Below, one piece after another: positions 42,101 to 50,310 of a stretch of DNA of 64,000 nt. Below the pieces are notes generated by a model, which did no database searches, was not told where the DNA came from, and worked only from the letters and a program-made list of their open reading frames with translations. Positions within the stretch are counted from its first letter, which is position 1; each line of letters starts with the position of its first letter. Source of the DNA: Chionis minor. Its lineage: Eukaryota > Chordata > Aves > Charadriiformes > Chionididae. The stretch is taken from the NCBI GenBank assembly GCA_013398295.1, contig VZSF01007823.1, positions 250,942 through 314,941 on the forward strand, read 5' to 3'. Made by a program: the position numbers and the translations under genes.

Positions 42101-45100
42101 AAAGTGTAATTTATCATAATAGTACATAATCAAAATTTTACAGAAGTCAAAACAACAATTAAATTGAGTAATAATTATTTTTAGTATAAAATGAATTGAA
42201 CGTTCAGCTAAATTAAAGCATTAGGTTTGAGATTTTAGTTTTAACAACCTGTGATTTTAGTTGTAACAGCCAGAGAAGTTTGCATTTTAAAATTAAAAAA
42301 CAGAGATACAAAAGAGGAGATTTTTTTTTTAAGCCTCGTAACAAGCAAATACCTCAATTATCTCTATTTTTGTAGTACCTATAGATTCAAAAAATATGTT
42401 TAATGAAAACATTTGCCCTTTTGACTCTGTTTTACTTACCATTAGTGTAGATGTCCTGGCTGGATTAAGGTATACTGTTGTTATCCATTTTCCATAATAG
42501 TTCCATGAGACATTCCATGGACTTAAACAGTACTACTTTTGGAGCAAGATAATAGTTATATGGACAAGGAAAGCAAAGAATTGCTCTGCTGGAAAGCATG
42601 TGCATCTACACATTTCTGGAAAGACCTTTTAAGTTCTTCCAGATGAAATTCATGTAGACATGTAATTTAATTGTATGGAAGTTCTTCAAATGTAAAGGTT
42701 CTGCAGCAATAGAATACAAAGATGGACAATATGAAAACTTGTGAGACTGGGATGAGAAGGCACACTCAAGCTGTTCTACAAGGCCTTTGTAAACAGTTTC
42801 TATTATGGGTACAGATACTGTTGCATTTGCAAAACTATGTGGGTATATACTTTATTCATATGTATAATCGGCCTAGAAAGTCAGAATAAAAAATTGTCGG
42901 GCACCTTTCCAAATATTTATCTTTTTCAGGAAATGTTGCACATTCTAAGGAAGTTGCTTGCTGATGTTTCAGAAGTAAAACTTACTAAAACATCACATTG
43001 ATTATTGTTGTTGTTACTGCTACTATTACTGCTACTTTGGTTGTTTCAACTGTTTACAATATCACAATAAAATGTCTGCAATACTAATTTAAATTCAAGT
43101 TTGTTAGGATGCTTTAAACAAGAAAATAAAAAACTTTTAAATATGTAGAACTCACATCAGTACAGAATATTGATTTTCACGTATGTTAGATTAGTGCTGA
43201 GGAAGGACAGAATTTATCTCTTTATTTTATCTGTGTGCTTTACCAAGAATGAAAATATGCAACAATTGAGAAAACAAAAACAGTGGCATTAGTTCTTACA
43301 ATTCAACAGAACTCTGCAAGATTTAGAGCATCACTAGGCCATCTTTTGAAACTGTACAGAAACTGGGGGGGGGAACCCACCTTATCAAGATTTCTTACTG
43401 GATCTTAAGAAAACAAATTGTTATCAAGTAACAGAAGTAGAACTTACAATTCAAGTTTGAGAGTAAGTATGTATGCATGGGACAGCTACTATTGTAGTGT
43501 AAAATTACATAGTTCAGCAGAGTTTTGTGTATTTAAGCACTTCAAGCTTATATTCATGATGTGTTCGAAGTCCAAGTGAAAATAATGTCTATTGTTAATA
43601 TGACTTCTTGAGAGAAAATCCATTGCCCATAGACGGTGTCAATCAGGATGAATTATTCTGCCATTGATTTTAGCGCCAGAAAAATAAGGCCTGCAAAAAG
43701 GATTAGATTCTAGAAGTTGAAATGGGATCCACTGCTGAGCTTACTAAACCTTGACTTTGATAGATTTGCTAAGTCATGTCTGAATCACTTAAACTCTCTG
43801 TCCCAGACTTAAATAGATAGGGAGAGGTGAGCACTGCAGAAAGAGAGCAATATATAACGGCTTGTCTTTAGGCTAAATGCTAAAAGCTTGTACTTAAGAA
43901 AAGTTTTAGTGGCAAAAGTTATGTATGTGTTTCTATTTTTTTAACCTACTCATCATTTCAGTATATAAAGTCAGCAGAGAAGAGTACCTAAAAGGCAAAT
44001 AAGAAAAATTTTTTTGTTAAAAGGTTTGTTAAATTAGTATTTTGTATTATTTCTATTTTCCTCTGACACAGAAGGCGCAATTTTTAAGATGATTTTTAGA
44101 AAGTTGAGGGAAATATTTTAATGGATAGCAAATAAATGCCATGAGTAAGACAGGAAACAACTGTTCCTTTCTTTTCTTTTTTAAAGAAGAAGAAAAAAAT
44201 GCAAGTTTTAATACCTTAGAAACATATTAATTACTGTTCTTAAATTACAACATTTTGAAACTAAAATTTTGCTTAGTGTTTAATTTTTTTCTTTTGAAAG
44301 AAATTTTATATTTCTCCAGTGTACATTAAAGAAGAAAAATCAGGAGTCACAAAATTGCGTGTGATTGTTCTTGTTCAGTAGTATAGTCCAAAGACAATAC
44401 ATTCCAGTGGTGTTATTTTCTATTTGTCTGTTTCTTTTGTCTTGGCAGTGGTAAGACTAATGGAGAGCCTGACTGTGAAACCTCTACTTCTGTGCTGACA
44501 CAAAGTGGTTTGGAAGAAATCAATCCAGAAACTAAAGCCAAGATAGAAGAGGAAGCATATAACAAAGGGTGGGAATATTTAAGTGGATATATGCTACCAG
44601 ATGAGGACATATGTTTTTATAATGTAATTTTAGATGCAAAATGAGTGACATAATTGATATGTGGTCATAGAAGGTGGTCATAATTGAAGCAATGTGAGAA
44701 GCAATATGAGTGAGCTTCGTTTAATGTATTTGCATCGTAGGTGTTCACTTTCATCCTTTATTAATGTTAGCCAAGCTGTGGGAGAGCAGTTATATCAGAG
44801 GTTCTGAGTTGAGTGGGTGTTCTTATGTCAGTAGTGTTTAGCTTCATGATAGGATAATCCAAAACAACTTTATAAAATGTTTATTCTAAAAGGTATACAT
44901 AAAAATGAGTAAAGAGTAGGTATCCACTTTTGCAGTAAACTCACATTGTTTGTGTCACAAAGTGCTTTACACGGCATGTTTTGGGGCAATTAACAGCTTT
45001 GGGATCTGTTTCTGAATGTCAAGCAAAGGACATTGTACTATGTCAAGAGTGGGACAAAAATTTTGATCCTTTCCTGCAGAATCCAATAAGCTGTCTATCT

Positions 45101-47136
45101 TTAGCATTGATTTGCACTTATTCTCCAGGAAAATAAAATAGAGGGTGTTCAAAATGATTGAAAAATAATAGAGAAATACTTACCAGCTCCTTTACAATAG
45201 ACAAAAGTTGTGCTCTGCTGAGGACTATAATCTCTTTTTCAAGATGATAAATTTGGTGACAGAACTAATAAAATCCTCTGTTAAGGAAGGGTGGCTGCCT
45301 GTGTGCCATACTCATGGTCTTGATCTAGCTTTTGCTCTTGTCCAAGTGCTGCAACACTGCTACTTGTGTTTTATTGCCTGTAACAAAAAAAAACCCCAAA
45401 AACTAATTTTTCATTGCATAGGAACAGGCTTATACAGCATGCTAGACTAAGAAAAATGTTTTCTCTGTTAAAGCTATCAGGAAGGCTTGAAGAAAACCAA
45501 AGAACTTCAGGAACTGAAGGAAGAAGATGAAGAGACACCAAAAGAAAGTCATGATGAACATGAAGAAAGTGAAAATGAAGATGAGATAAAAACCCTGAAA
45601 AGCAGGTGAGACAGTGGTGTAATATGTCCATACAAGAGAAGCCACTTTTTTCTATTTGTGGTACCCAACCAAGTGTTTTATACTATTTTTATATTAGAAT
45701 ATTTGAAATAACAGTATTTTCACAGAAAGGCATATTCCAATATAACATAGTTGCAAAATGGAAACTTTTTATTTTGATATTTCAACTAAAATTGTATGTT
45801 GACATCAAGATGCTTCATCTTGATGGAGTTTGGTTTTGTTTTGAGGTAACAAATAGTCCGCAAAAGTTCCTCAGGTGCCAGAATGTATGTCTCAGTAGGC
45901 ATGCATTGTCTCATGAAAGTTGTAATTCAGGAATCTGATGCCCATATTTGTGCAATACGTTACTCCCAAAGGGTCTTCACAGGTGAGTCTTTCAGTACAT
46001 CTACAGGGTGAATGCAGATTAAGACAAGCTCCTCAGCTATGTTGGACTTGCTCTGATTTGGACTGGCAGGTGCCTACTCTCTCTGGAAGCTGTGTAGATG
46101 CAGCAGAAGAGCACTATGCTGGAGTTCCTGCCTTTCAGCAGAGTGACATGTTTATTGCATTCATCTGTACCCAGTGCTCTTTGTCTGTATTGGGGACTTT
46201 TGAATCCTCTGCTTATTGTCTTACCTGAAGCCTTTAATGCCTAACTGGAAAACTTTTCTGAAATTTTCAACTTTTCTTAGTGTTAATTATTGAGTCTCCT
46301 TGGTGGTTCTACCACCCAATTCAATATACCTGCAATTTCCTACATTTTAGAAGCAAAAAGACTTTTGCATTAGAGAGGAATTGAATGCTGGCCAAAGCAA
46401 GTAATATGTCCTACCTTGCAAGCTAAGGTAGGAATCCTTACCTGATCCAGAAGAATTCATTTCTATTCTATAACCATTATAGTTATAAACATCTGCTAAT
46501 TTGAGATTTCAGCCACGTTCAGAAGGACAGCTATCTCCCTAGTCATGAAACTTTTATGAAGAAATGTTTACAACATTTTCTAATGTTTAGTTTAGTTGAG
46601 CAAGCTATGAACAGTGCAGAATTTTACATTACACCAAGCTCTGAGATTTGCCAGTTGACAGGTGGGAGAAATCGAAGTCAAGTTTACAGTCTTTAGCTGT
46701 CTTGCAAATACCACTCATCTGTGAGTGAACAGCTCTTCTTAAAAGTACTTAACAGTCTGATTCTTCTCTGACAGGGTGTCTGTATTGGGAAGAAAGATGG
46801 TACACCATACATCTATGAAACTTCTCTAATTGAAAAGCTTAAGATTATAAATTTGCATATGATTAATATATAACAGTCTTCTTTTAATTTTACAGCAGAC
46901 TTGAAGTCATCATTAATTATTTACATATACTGTACCCCAAACTGTGTAAACACTGGAATGTGGTATGGCTTGTAGTGGCTGCGATAATCATTTTTGCTGT
47001 GGTGTTGGGAATCTACCATTCATACAACTCCTGTGATGAAAAATCAGAGGGACCTGAAGGGAAGGCCAGCTGTTCTGCTGCCCATCAATATTCCTGGTGG
47101 AACTCAGGATTTCGACAGGAGCAACGCACTGAATAA
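9107..47136 (+). CDS. IRAG1: IRAG1 (MRVI1), IP3-receptor-associated cGMP-kinase substrate; 21 coding exons
   Basis: Seen: 21 exons with GT-AG borders and consistent phases join into 862 codons plus stop. Residues 81-100 ([15 protein letters not shown]...) and 118-132 ([15 protein letters not shown]) match the PKG-I-beta docking region of IRAG1. Residues 486-623 look like coiled coil, 644-648 is R-R-R-V-S, 740-783 is very acidic, and about 804-823 is a hydrophobic membrane anchor followed by a short tail ending in R-T-E. Known: IRAG1 sits on the ER of smooth muscle and platelets with the IP3 receptor and PKG-I-beta, and its phosphorylation blocks IP3-driven calcium release. The ATG at 9107 was chosen for its ideal context (gccaccATG) and its match to the internal mammalian Met of an M-P-x-x-P-E-D motif. 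Mammalian long forms are about 900 residues. The paralogue IRAG2 (LRMP) is less likely because the basic docking region and the LYVE1 neighbour fit IRAG1. Confidence 0.95.
10404..10424. repeat. (A)n(TA)n tract
   Basis: A run of 12 A followed by TATATATA in IRAG1 intron 1. Confidence 0.8.
11099..11116. repeat. (AATAT)n microsatellite
   Basis: Three to four AATAT-type units in IRAG1 intron 1. Confidence 0.8.
13449..13464. repeat. (AAAAT)n microsatellite
   Basis: Three AAAAT units in IRAG1 intron 1. Confidence 0.75.
14644..14744 (+). CDS. IRAG1: IRAG1 coding exon 2 (residues 24-57)
   Basis: Acceptor ...cattcag and donor gtacta frame a 101-nt exon, phase 0 in and 2 out. It reads [17 protein letters not shown]..., and C-S-x-P-x-I-V-L and D-K-N-L-x-N-R resemble the mammalian protein at the same place. 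Confidence 0.9.
14745..17523 (+). other. IRAG1: IRAG1 intron 2
   Basis: AT-rich. Nothing beyond random short frames was recognised. Confidence 0.85.
17524..17594 (+). CDS. IRAG1: IRAG1 coding exon 3 (residues 57-81)
   Basis: A 71-nt exon after a pyrimidine-rich acceptor (ttttctctctag), with donor gtaaga. It encodes a basic stretch ([15 protein letters not shown]) ending in L-L-T-S-V. R-R-H-S is a possible PKA/PKG-type site, by inference only. Confidence 0.92.
17595..21265 (+). other. IRAG1: IRAG1 intron 3
   Basis: AT-rich. Contains the decayed CR1 fragment near 20290-20440 and purine-rich sequence to about 20560. Confidence 0.85.
20290..20440 (+). mobile_element. Decayed CR1 LINE ORF2 fragment
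   Basis: The + strand shows ctttatcaatgacttggagg, gagtgcacattcatcaaatt, then agcagacaaaatcaaattgg and a gcagagagac-like tail, in the order of the CR1 reverse-transcriptase region (F-I-N-D-L, K-F-A-D-D-T-K-L in intact copies). Frames are broken. Lies in IRAG1 intron 3; the purine-rich sequence after 20440 may or may not belong to it. Confidence 0.65.
21266..21439 (+). CDS. IRAG1: IRAG1 coding exon 4, PKG-I-beta docking segment (residues 81-139)
   Basis: A 174-nt exon, acceptor ctacctag and donor gtagat. It encodes a highly conserved acidic-then-helical stretch (S-E-E-D-K-K-K-N-L) and the basic cluster R-R-G-R-K-S-R-S-S at 124-132. Known: in mammalian IRAG1 this basic patch binds the leucine zipper of PKG I-beta. 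All the basic residues I expect are present, so docking is probably retained. Confidence 0.96.
21440..22397 (+). other. IRAG1: IRAG1 intron 4
   Basis: Contains the (GTTT)n tract next to its 3' end; nothing else recognised. Confidence 0.88.
22361..22380. repeat. (GTTT)n in a splice pyrimidine tract
   Basis: Four GTTT units ending 18 nt before the acceptor of IRAG1 exon 5, so the microsatellite forms part of the polypyrimidine tract. Confidence 0.85.
22398..22475 (+). CDS. IRAG1: IRAG1 coding exon 5, Ser/Pro-rich (residues 139-165)
   Basis: A 78-nt exon, acceptor aatgaag and donor gtaaaa, reading [20 protein letters not shown]. The S-P repeats and R-S-N-S-L match the family. A cagttt start three bases later would break the frame, so 22398 is favoured. 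A (GTTT)n run lies inside the upstream pyrimidine tract. Confidence 0.92.
22476..22926 (+). other. IRAG1: IRAG1 intron 5
   Basis: T-rich short intron; no other feature seen. Confidence 0.88.
22927..22976 (+). CDS. IRAG1: IRAG1 coding exon 6 (residues 165-181)
   Basis: A 50-nt exon, acceptor tttctag and donor gtaaga, phase 1 in and 0 out, reading [20 protein letters not shown] matches the family; the rest is divergent linker. Confidence 0.88.
23126..23170 (+). CDS. IRAG1: IRAG1 small coding exon 7 (residues 182-196)
   Basis: Strong acceptor (tttttctgcag) and donor gtaacg frame 45 nt, phase 0/0, reading [15 protein letters not shown]. No clear mammalian match: the call rests on splice sites, phase and position. 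Because it is symmetric it could be a cassette exon. Confidence 0.65.
23397..23438 (+). CDS. IRAG1: IRAG1 small coding exon 8 (residues 197-210)
   Basis: Acceptor atttttgctag and consensus donor gtaagt frame 42 nt, phase 0/0, reading [14 protein letters not shown]. Like exon 7, it is a short symmetric linker exon supported by splice signals and frame rather than by clear homology. Confidence 0.68.
23439..24582 (+). other. IRAG1: IRAG1 intron 8
   Basis: A + strand frame is open after a ttttag at 23870, but it lacks homology and was not called an exon. Confidence 0.8.
24583..25176 (+). CDS. IRAG1: IRAG1 large coding exon 9 (residues 211-408)
   Basis: A 594-nt exon, acceptor ctactttcag and donor gtgagt. 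It opens with [12 protein letters not shown] and has S-Q-G-R-L-x-[22 protein letters not shown] and, at the end, [21 protein letters not shown]. The ends are well conserved and the middle is Ser/Pro/Lys-rich and probably disordered. An antisense open frame at 24636-25100 is a shadow. Confidence 0.97.
25177..27445 (+). other. IRAG1: IRAG1 intron 9
   Basis: Contains the POU-dimer palindrome at 25437; otherwise AT-rich with a poly-A run near 26465. Confidence 0.88.
25437..25452. promoter_or_regulatory. 16-bp palindrome containing a perfect MORE (POU-dimer) site
   Basis: atatgcatatgcatat is a perfect palindrome, and ATGCATATGCAT at 25439-25450 equals the published MORE consensus bound by POU-factor dimers. 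It lies 261 bp into IRAG1 intron 9. Function is inferred from the motif only. Confidence 0.5.
27446..27524 (+). CDS. IRAG1: IRAG1 coding exon 10 (residues 409-435)
   Basis: A 79-nt exon, acceptor tttcttaacag, reading [19 protein letters not shown] and on, nearly identical to the mammalian segment as I recall it. The donor is gtgcgg, a weak GT site, but homology continues correctly into exon 11. Confidence 0.95.
27525..30048 (+). other. IRAG1: IRAG1 intron 10
   Basis: Begins with a weak donor (gtgcgg) and holds the 19-bp hairpin duplication at 28283. Confidence 0.88.
28283..28323. repeat. 19-bp tandem duplication with hairpin
   Basis: Two identical adjacent copies of ttgttctcaatactgagaa. The second extends to a 9-bp inverted repeat (ttgttctca / tgagaacaa, loop atac). 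In IRAG1 intron 10. Confidence 0.9.
30049..30169 (+). CDS. IRAG1: IRAG1 coding exon 11 (residues 435-475)
   Basis: A 121-nt exon, acceptor atctttag and donor gtaaaa. It runs from a Pro/Glu-rich linker ([12 protein letters not shown]) into [17 protein letters not shown], a strongly conserved block before the coiled coil. Confidence 0.96.
30170..32900 (+). other. IRAG1: IRAG1 intron 11
   Basis: Contains a 139-codon minus-strand frame at 30537-30956 without recognisable product, a ccttctagaagg palindrome at 31769-31780 and the 10-bp duplication at 32468. Confidence 0.85.
32468..32487. repeat. 10-bp tandem duplication
   Basis: Two copies of catctgtgat in IRAG1 intron 11. Confidence 0.85.
32901..32931 (+). 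CDS. IRAG1: IRAG1 small coding exon 12 (residues 475-485)
   Basis: A 31-nt exon, acceptor tatttatag and donor gtgagt, completing [11 protein letters not shown]. This small exon is required to link exons 11 and 13 in frame. Confidence 0.95.
32932..34023 (+). other. IRAG1: IRAG1 intron 12
   Basis: AT-rich, with a T-run near 33410; no other feature recognised. Confidence 0.88.
34024..34164 (+). CDS. IRAG1: IRAG1 coding exon 13, coiled-coil start (residues 486-532)
   Basis: A 141-nt exon, acceptor atccaaacag and donor gtaaga. [13 protein letters not shown] then a heptad-like charged helix ([19 protein letters not shown]). Known: the IRAG1/IRAG2 coiled-coil region binds the IP3 receptor. Confidence 0.97.
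34165..36957 (+). other. IRAG1: IRAG1 intron 13
   Basis: No repeat recognised. The last 144 nt are in frame with exon 14 and open, so intron-end retention would still translate. Confidence 0.88.
36958..37089 (+). CDS. IRAG1: IRAG1 coding exon 14 (residues 533-576)
   Basis: A 132-nt phase 0/0 exon, acceptor ttcacttcag and donor gtgagg. It reads [20 protein letters not shown] and on through [18 protein letters not shown], helical and highly conserved. The frame stays open upstream to 36814, but the acceptor and homology start at 36958. Confidence 0.97.
37858..37999 (+). CDS. IRAG1: IRAG1 coding exon 15, coiled coil (residues 577-624)
   Basis: A 142-nt exon, acceptor cttccttag and donor gtaaaa, reading [20 protein letters not shown] and on through [14 protein letters not shown]. 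One of the most conserved parts of the protein; amphipathic coiled coil. Confidence 0.98.
38356..38402. repeat. Imperfect triplication of agtattttcaaaaga
   Basis: Two exact 15-bp copies (38356, 38375) and a third, partial copy (38389) in IRAG1 intron 15. Confidence 0.85.
38658..38707 (+). CDS. IRAG1: IRAG1 coding exon 16 (residues 624-640)
   Basis: A 50-nt exon, acceptor tttttatgcag and donor gtattt, reading [24 protein letters not shown] is conserved and Ser-rich, a plausible phosphorylation segment. Confidence 0.95.
38708..40194 (+). other. IRAG1: IRAG1 intron 16
   Basis: Contains the duplicated M-box at 39619; otherwise unremarkable. Confidence 0.88.
39619..39646. promoter_or_regulatory. 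Duplicated M-box / E-box pair
   Basis: Two copies of tgtcacatgatg, 16 bp apart start to start. TCACATGA is the M-box type bound by MITF/TFE factors. In IRAG1 intron 16; occupancy is unknown. Confidence 0.4.
40195..40302 (+). CDS. IRAG1: IRAG1 coding exon 17 with R-R-R-V-S kinase site (residues 641-676)
   Basis: A 108-nt phase 0/0 exon, acceptor tttgtcacag and donor gtaagt. [16 protein letters not shown] carries a perfect R-R-x-S motif with the candidate phospho-serine at 648. Known: PKG phosphorylates IRAG1 at such a site to inhibit IP3-receptor calcium release. That Ser648 is the regulatory residue is inferred from the motif and its position. Confidence 0.97.
40303..41440 (+). other. IRAG1: IRAG1 intron 17
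   Basis: Nothing recognised. Confidence 0.88.
41441..41508 (+). CDS. IRAG1: IRAG1 coding exon 18 (residues 677-699)
   Basis: A 68-nt exon, acceptor ttttcccttacag and donor gtgagt, reading [20 protein letters not shown] and on, phase 0 in and 2 out. Ser/Pro-rich linker with conserved L-P-A-L-L-E-N at its end. Confidence 0.94.
41509..44448 (+). other. IRAG1: IRAG1 intron 18
   Basis: Very AT-rich, with a trinucleotide run at 43001 and a G homopolymer near 43365; no exon seen. Confidence 0.88.
43001..43037. repeat. ATT/GTT/ACT trinucleotide run
   Basis: An imperfect trinucleotide repeat in IRAG1 intron 18. Confidence 0.75.
44449..44568 (+). CDS. IRAG1: IRAG1 coding exon 19 (residues 699-739)
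   Basis: A 120-nt exon, acceptor gtcttggcag, with a suboptimal donor gtggga. It encodes [10 protein letters not shown] then the helical [14 protein letters not shown], conserved across the family. Confidence 0.95.
44569..46895 (+). other. IRAG1: IRAG1 introns 19 and 20 (exon 20 lies between)
   Basis: Introns 44569-45473 and 45606-46895. The second holds a G+C-richer open frame (45938-46228) rich in Cys/Ser with no recognised homologue; it may be an old repeat. Confidence 0.82.
45474..45605 (+). CDS. IRAG1: IRAG1 coding exon 20, acidic segment (residues 739-783)
   Basis: A 132-nt exon, acceptor ctgttaaag and donor gtgaga. [17 protein letters not shown] then a run of Glu/Asp/His. The acidic tract precedes the membrane anchor, as in the family. 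The high GAA/GAT purine content is expected for this composition. Confidence 0.96.
46896..47136 (+). CDS. IRAG1: IRAG1 last coding exon 21, membrane anchor and stop (residues 783-862)
   Basis: Acceptor ttttacag, then [12 protein letters not shown] and the hydrophobic anchor [20 protein letters not shown] Cys-containing tail follows (S-Y-N-S-C, S-W-W-N-S-G-F) and TAA at 47134-47136. The C-terminal anchor suggests insertion in the ER membrane with the bulk of the protein cytosolic. A second acceptor three bases downstream makes a NAGNAG pair. Confidence 0.97.
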
Positions 47137-47359
47137 TAAAGGAACAGCCGTGTATTTATGGTACCTGAGCAAGTATGCATATTAGAACACAGTTGTTAAA
47201 GGTAGTGCTTAGTCATCCTTACGGTTGTTAAATGTGATCTGTTAGATGAGTGAGTTACTCCACACCATCAGGTTTGGGGGTGCATTGTGAACATGCCTTG
47301 CCAAAATGACAATCTGATAAATAAGACTGTCTGTCCTCTTATTGTTAATGACTAATGCA

Positions 47360-47365
47360 AATAAA
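47360..47365 (+). promoter_or_regulatory. Candidate proximal poly(A) signal AATAAA
   Basis: AATAAA 224 nt after the IRAG1 stop, followed about 25 nt later by G/T-rich aaggttgtgg. It could give a short 3' UTR form. Confidence 0.4.
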
Positions 47366-50284
47366 GGAATATTGAATCATGATAAGGTTGTGGCAGTAAT
47401 CAGCAACCAGCCAGACATTTAAAAGAATGATTTGCACAGGACCTTGACATCTCTGCTATGATTTTGAAGAAAATTGTAAAACCTGCATTTGCAGCTATTG
47501 CTTTACTTTGCATTTCCTGAATTTATTGGTGATCGTTGAAGTACTGATGGCATTTAAGTTCTTTTGGTTTTAAGAGTCTGATTAATTTCCTTTTTCATGA
47601 TTATTGGGTAGAAATAGAACCTCTTCTATGGAAGGTTAGAATTATATGATCAGACCAAATGCCTTGCTGATGAAGTAATTTTATAAGAGGAATTATCTGT
47701 ATAATAACTTAAATAGAATACTAAGTAAATGCATACATGTGTTTTAGGATATACTTTAAGAATGAAACCACCACTTTTTTAAAAATGGGATACACAACAA
47801 AACCTAAAATGAGGTCTAGATGGCACAGTTGATACCATCAAATAAATTTGTGAACTTCTGATATGTATGAAAGGGATGTGCTTTGCAACAAATTTGCCTG
47901 CACCACTCGGAGTCACTTCTGGTTACAGCAAACAGTGGTTGTTGTCTGGAAGGTTAGATGTGTTGCCCAAGCACAAAATACAGCAGTCTTAGATGTGGGA
48001 AGAAATCTTCAATTATTTATTTTTTAAAAAAATAAAGTCTTCAAACCCATGTGTACAGGTGATCACACTAAGTGGACTCTGCCCTACTGCTGACACTGGA
48101 AATAGATATCCCTTGAGATCTGCACTAGGAACCCAGTTCTGCATAACGCCAAAACCCTACCAGTGCCTAGATGAATCGGGACATGAAAGCAGTGAGGACT
48201 TTGAAGAGGTCATTGCATGTTTTTAGTAGTTCATTTTCAGACTCTGATGCCAAGTATGCAACTGCTCTGATATGCTTTCAAAGCTAAACTATCAGGATGT
48301 GATAGATTAATCATTTCCCCAGATTTTTTAGCAGTTCTGCCTATTTAGGAGTTGTGAGTTCTTACACAAGAATGTGAAAGCCTGACATTTTTAGACATGA
48401 ATTTCAAGATGGTAAAGCCACTATCTGTAAAGAACTGCACCACCTAGGGTTGAGACCAAAATGCATGTCACTTAAGGTATACCATATGTACCTGCTGAAC
48501 ATCACCTCTGATTGAAGATGAACTATGTTTGTCTTTCTATAGCTATCCGCTTGAATCTAACCACAATATCAAAATCAGTGTGACTCTTGATTGCACTCGT
48601 GTCTTGCATTCTTCTGGCATTTTCTGACTGATTAACAGGTCTATTCAGTCTGTTAACTGAAGGACAAGTATGTTATGAAGTACTGTAATTTCAGCTCAGA
48701 TGCAGTTAGTATTGTCTTGTTTTCTTTTGGTGTGAACAGTGAACCTCAAGCTATCAAACAAAACAGGTTTCTAACTCAGTCAGAAATTTAATTGACATAT
48801 CTGGCACTAGTAACAAATATCCTGCTGGTGAATTTTGTTTGTTACATCTTTAGCCACATGTTTCTTAAGAGGCGTTTATATGGAGAAATAAAATAAAAAT
48901 GTAAAAAAATAATAAGAATTAAAAAAAAAAGCGGACCACTGCCACTTTTTGCAGGCGAGAGTAGGAAGTCTATAACAGTTGGGAGGCTTGTTTTTTATTT
49001 TAAAGTATGTATTGTTGAGGAATAGCGTGCTTAGGGAAGTTCAGAAAGGATAATGGGGAAGTGTCATTTGGTCTAAAATTGAAATTGGTAAAGAATAAGA
49101 CAGAAGAAGGTTTTTTGCAAAATACTTGGTATCTGTTTGGTTCAGTGAGAATATCTGACTATGAAGAACTGCTGTGACATTTCACGTACTTTTAGTATTT
49201 GAAGAAACTTGTCAGTTGCTCTTTGACTACTTCATTCAAATAGGTTTCTTTAACTTAATATTCTTTACAAATAGCATTGATAACTTAATAAGGCAATAAA
49301 AATTGAATGTGAATAGTCCTGAAGATTCAGAAACCTCTATGCCAAAAATTATGGCACATATTTTATTATGGGATTGTGGAAATGTTGGGCTGCACTGAGG
49401 GAAAATAATTAACAATGCCTATAATTGAATTAATTTGCTCTTATTTACATCTGCACTGGTGTGGGTGCAACACCTTAATTTTAAGAAAATGTAGAAATTT
49501 ATTAATATAAATAGGACTCTCGATATGCTTAATGTTAAGCATGTGATAAAGGATTTTGGTCAGTGGGTGAATGAGGTCTCCATCCTCTCCTGAAATTCAG
49601 CACACTGGCTTTTTCTGGACTTAGTGCACAAGGGTGAATTTCCAGAAGTAGTTGTATTGATTTCAGCTGAACTACTTGCATGTCTAAGGCAAGCAGAAAT
49701 TAGCCACAAAGTTGTTAATTGTTGTGGGGAATGGACTGAAAGAGGCAAGAGATTTTAATGGGAATGAAAAGATGAAGATAAAGTTTATTTTTAAAAAAGT
49801 TGTTCTTTTTATAACGACTTTGAGCAAACTGTCCACTAAAAATAATGAACCACAATGGCTAACAGCACATTAAATATTTTTGCTTATATATTTCAGTTAG
49901 TTAATGAAGACACCATTTTTTAATAGGAAACTAGATTGAGCTCAAAAACTATTCTAAATGTAATTTTATGTGTTGGATGTTAGTTTGCTTTATCTGGAAA
50001 AAAGAAATCAACCTCTTCTGTGTTCAACGATCACATGAGATAACAAGAAATAGATCCATTATTTCTGCTATTAACACTGAAATAGTTTTCTTGAGGTGCA
50101 ATATTTATTTTTCTGCTTTAACAAGACACGTTTATTGTTTTCCCTGCACAGCACAGATGTTTCTAGTAAAAGGAGTTTTAAAAGGGCACTATTTTTGTGT
50201 ATCATATTTAAATTTGTAATATTGTAAGATTTTGCACAAGTGTGCTGGTATTGTACTGTATAGTATCACATACTTGAGTTTTGA

Positions 50285-50290
50285 AATAAA
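50285..50290 (+). promoter_or_regulatory. Candidate distal IRAG1 poly(A) signal AATAAA
   Basis: AATAAA after an AT-rich, TGTA-containing stretch, with a T/G-rich element (ggtttgtttttt) downstream. This is the best end for the IRAG1 transcript before the intergenic region. Confidence 0.5.
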
Positions 50291-50310
50291 AGTATGGTTT
50301 GAAAGTCCTT

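Larger units (their letters stand above)
47137..50310 (+). other. IRAG1: IRAG1 3' untranslated region (probable)
   Basis: About 3.2 kb after the stop without splice-linked coding sequence. AATAAA signals occur at 47360-47365, 48031-48036, 48887-48897 (two overlapping) and 50285-50290. The last is followed within 45 nt by a T/G-rich stretch and is the best terminal site, so shorter transcripts are possible. An open frame at 47993-48226 has no recognisable product and is taken as chance. The extent is inferred, not shown. Confidence 0.5.

Noticed and set aside
47993..48226. 77-codon frame in the IRAG1 3' UTR
   Set aside because: Some coding-like composition, but no homologue and no Kozak or splice support; treated as UTR.
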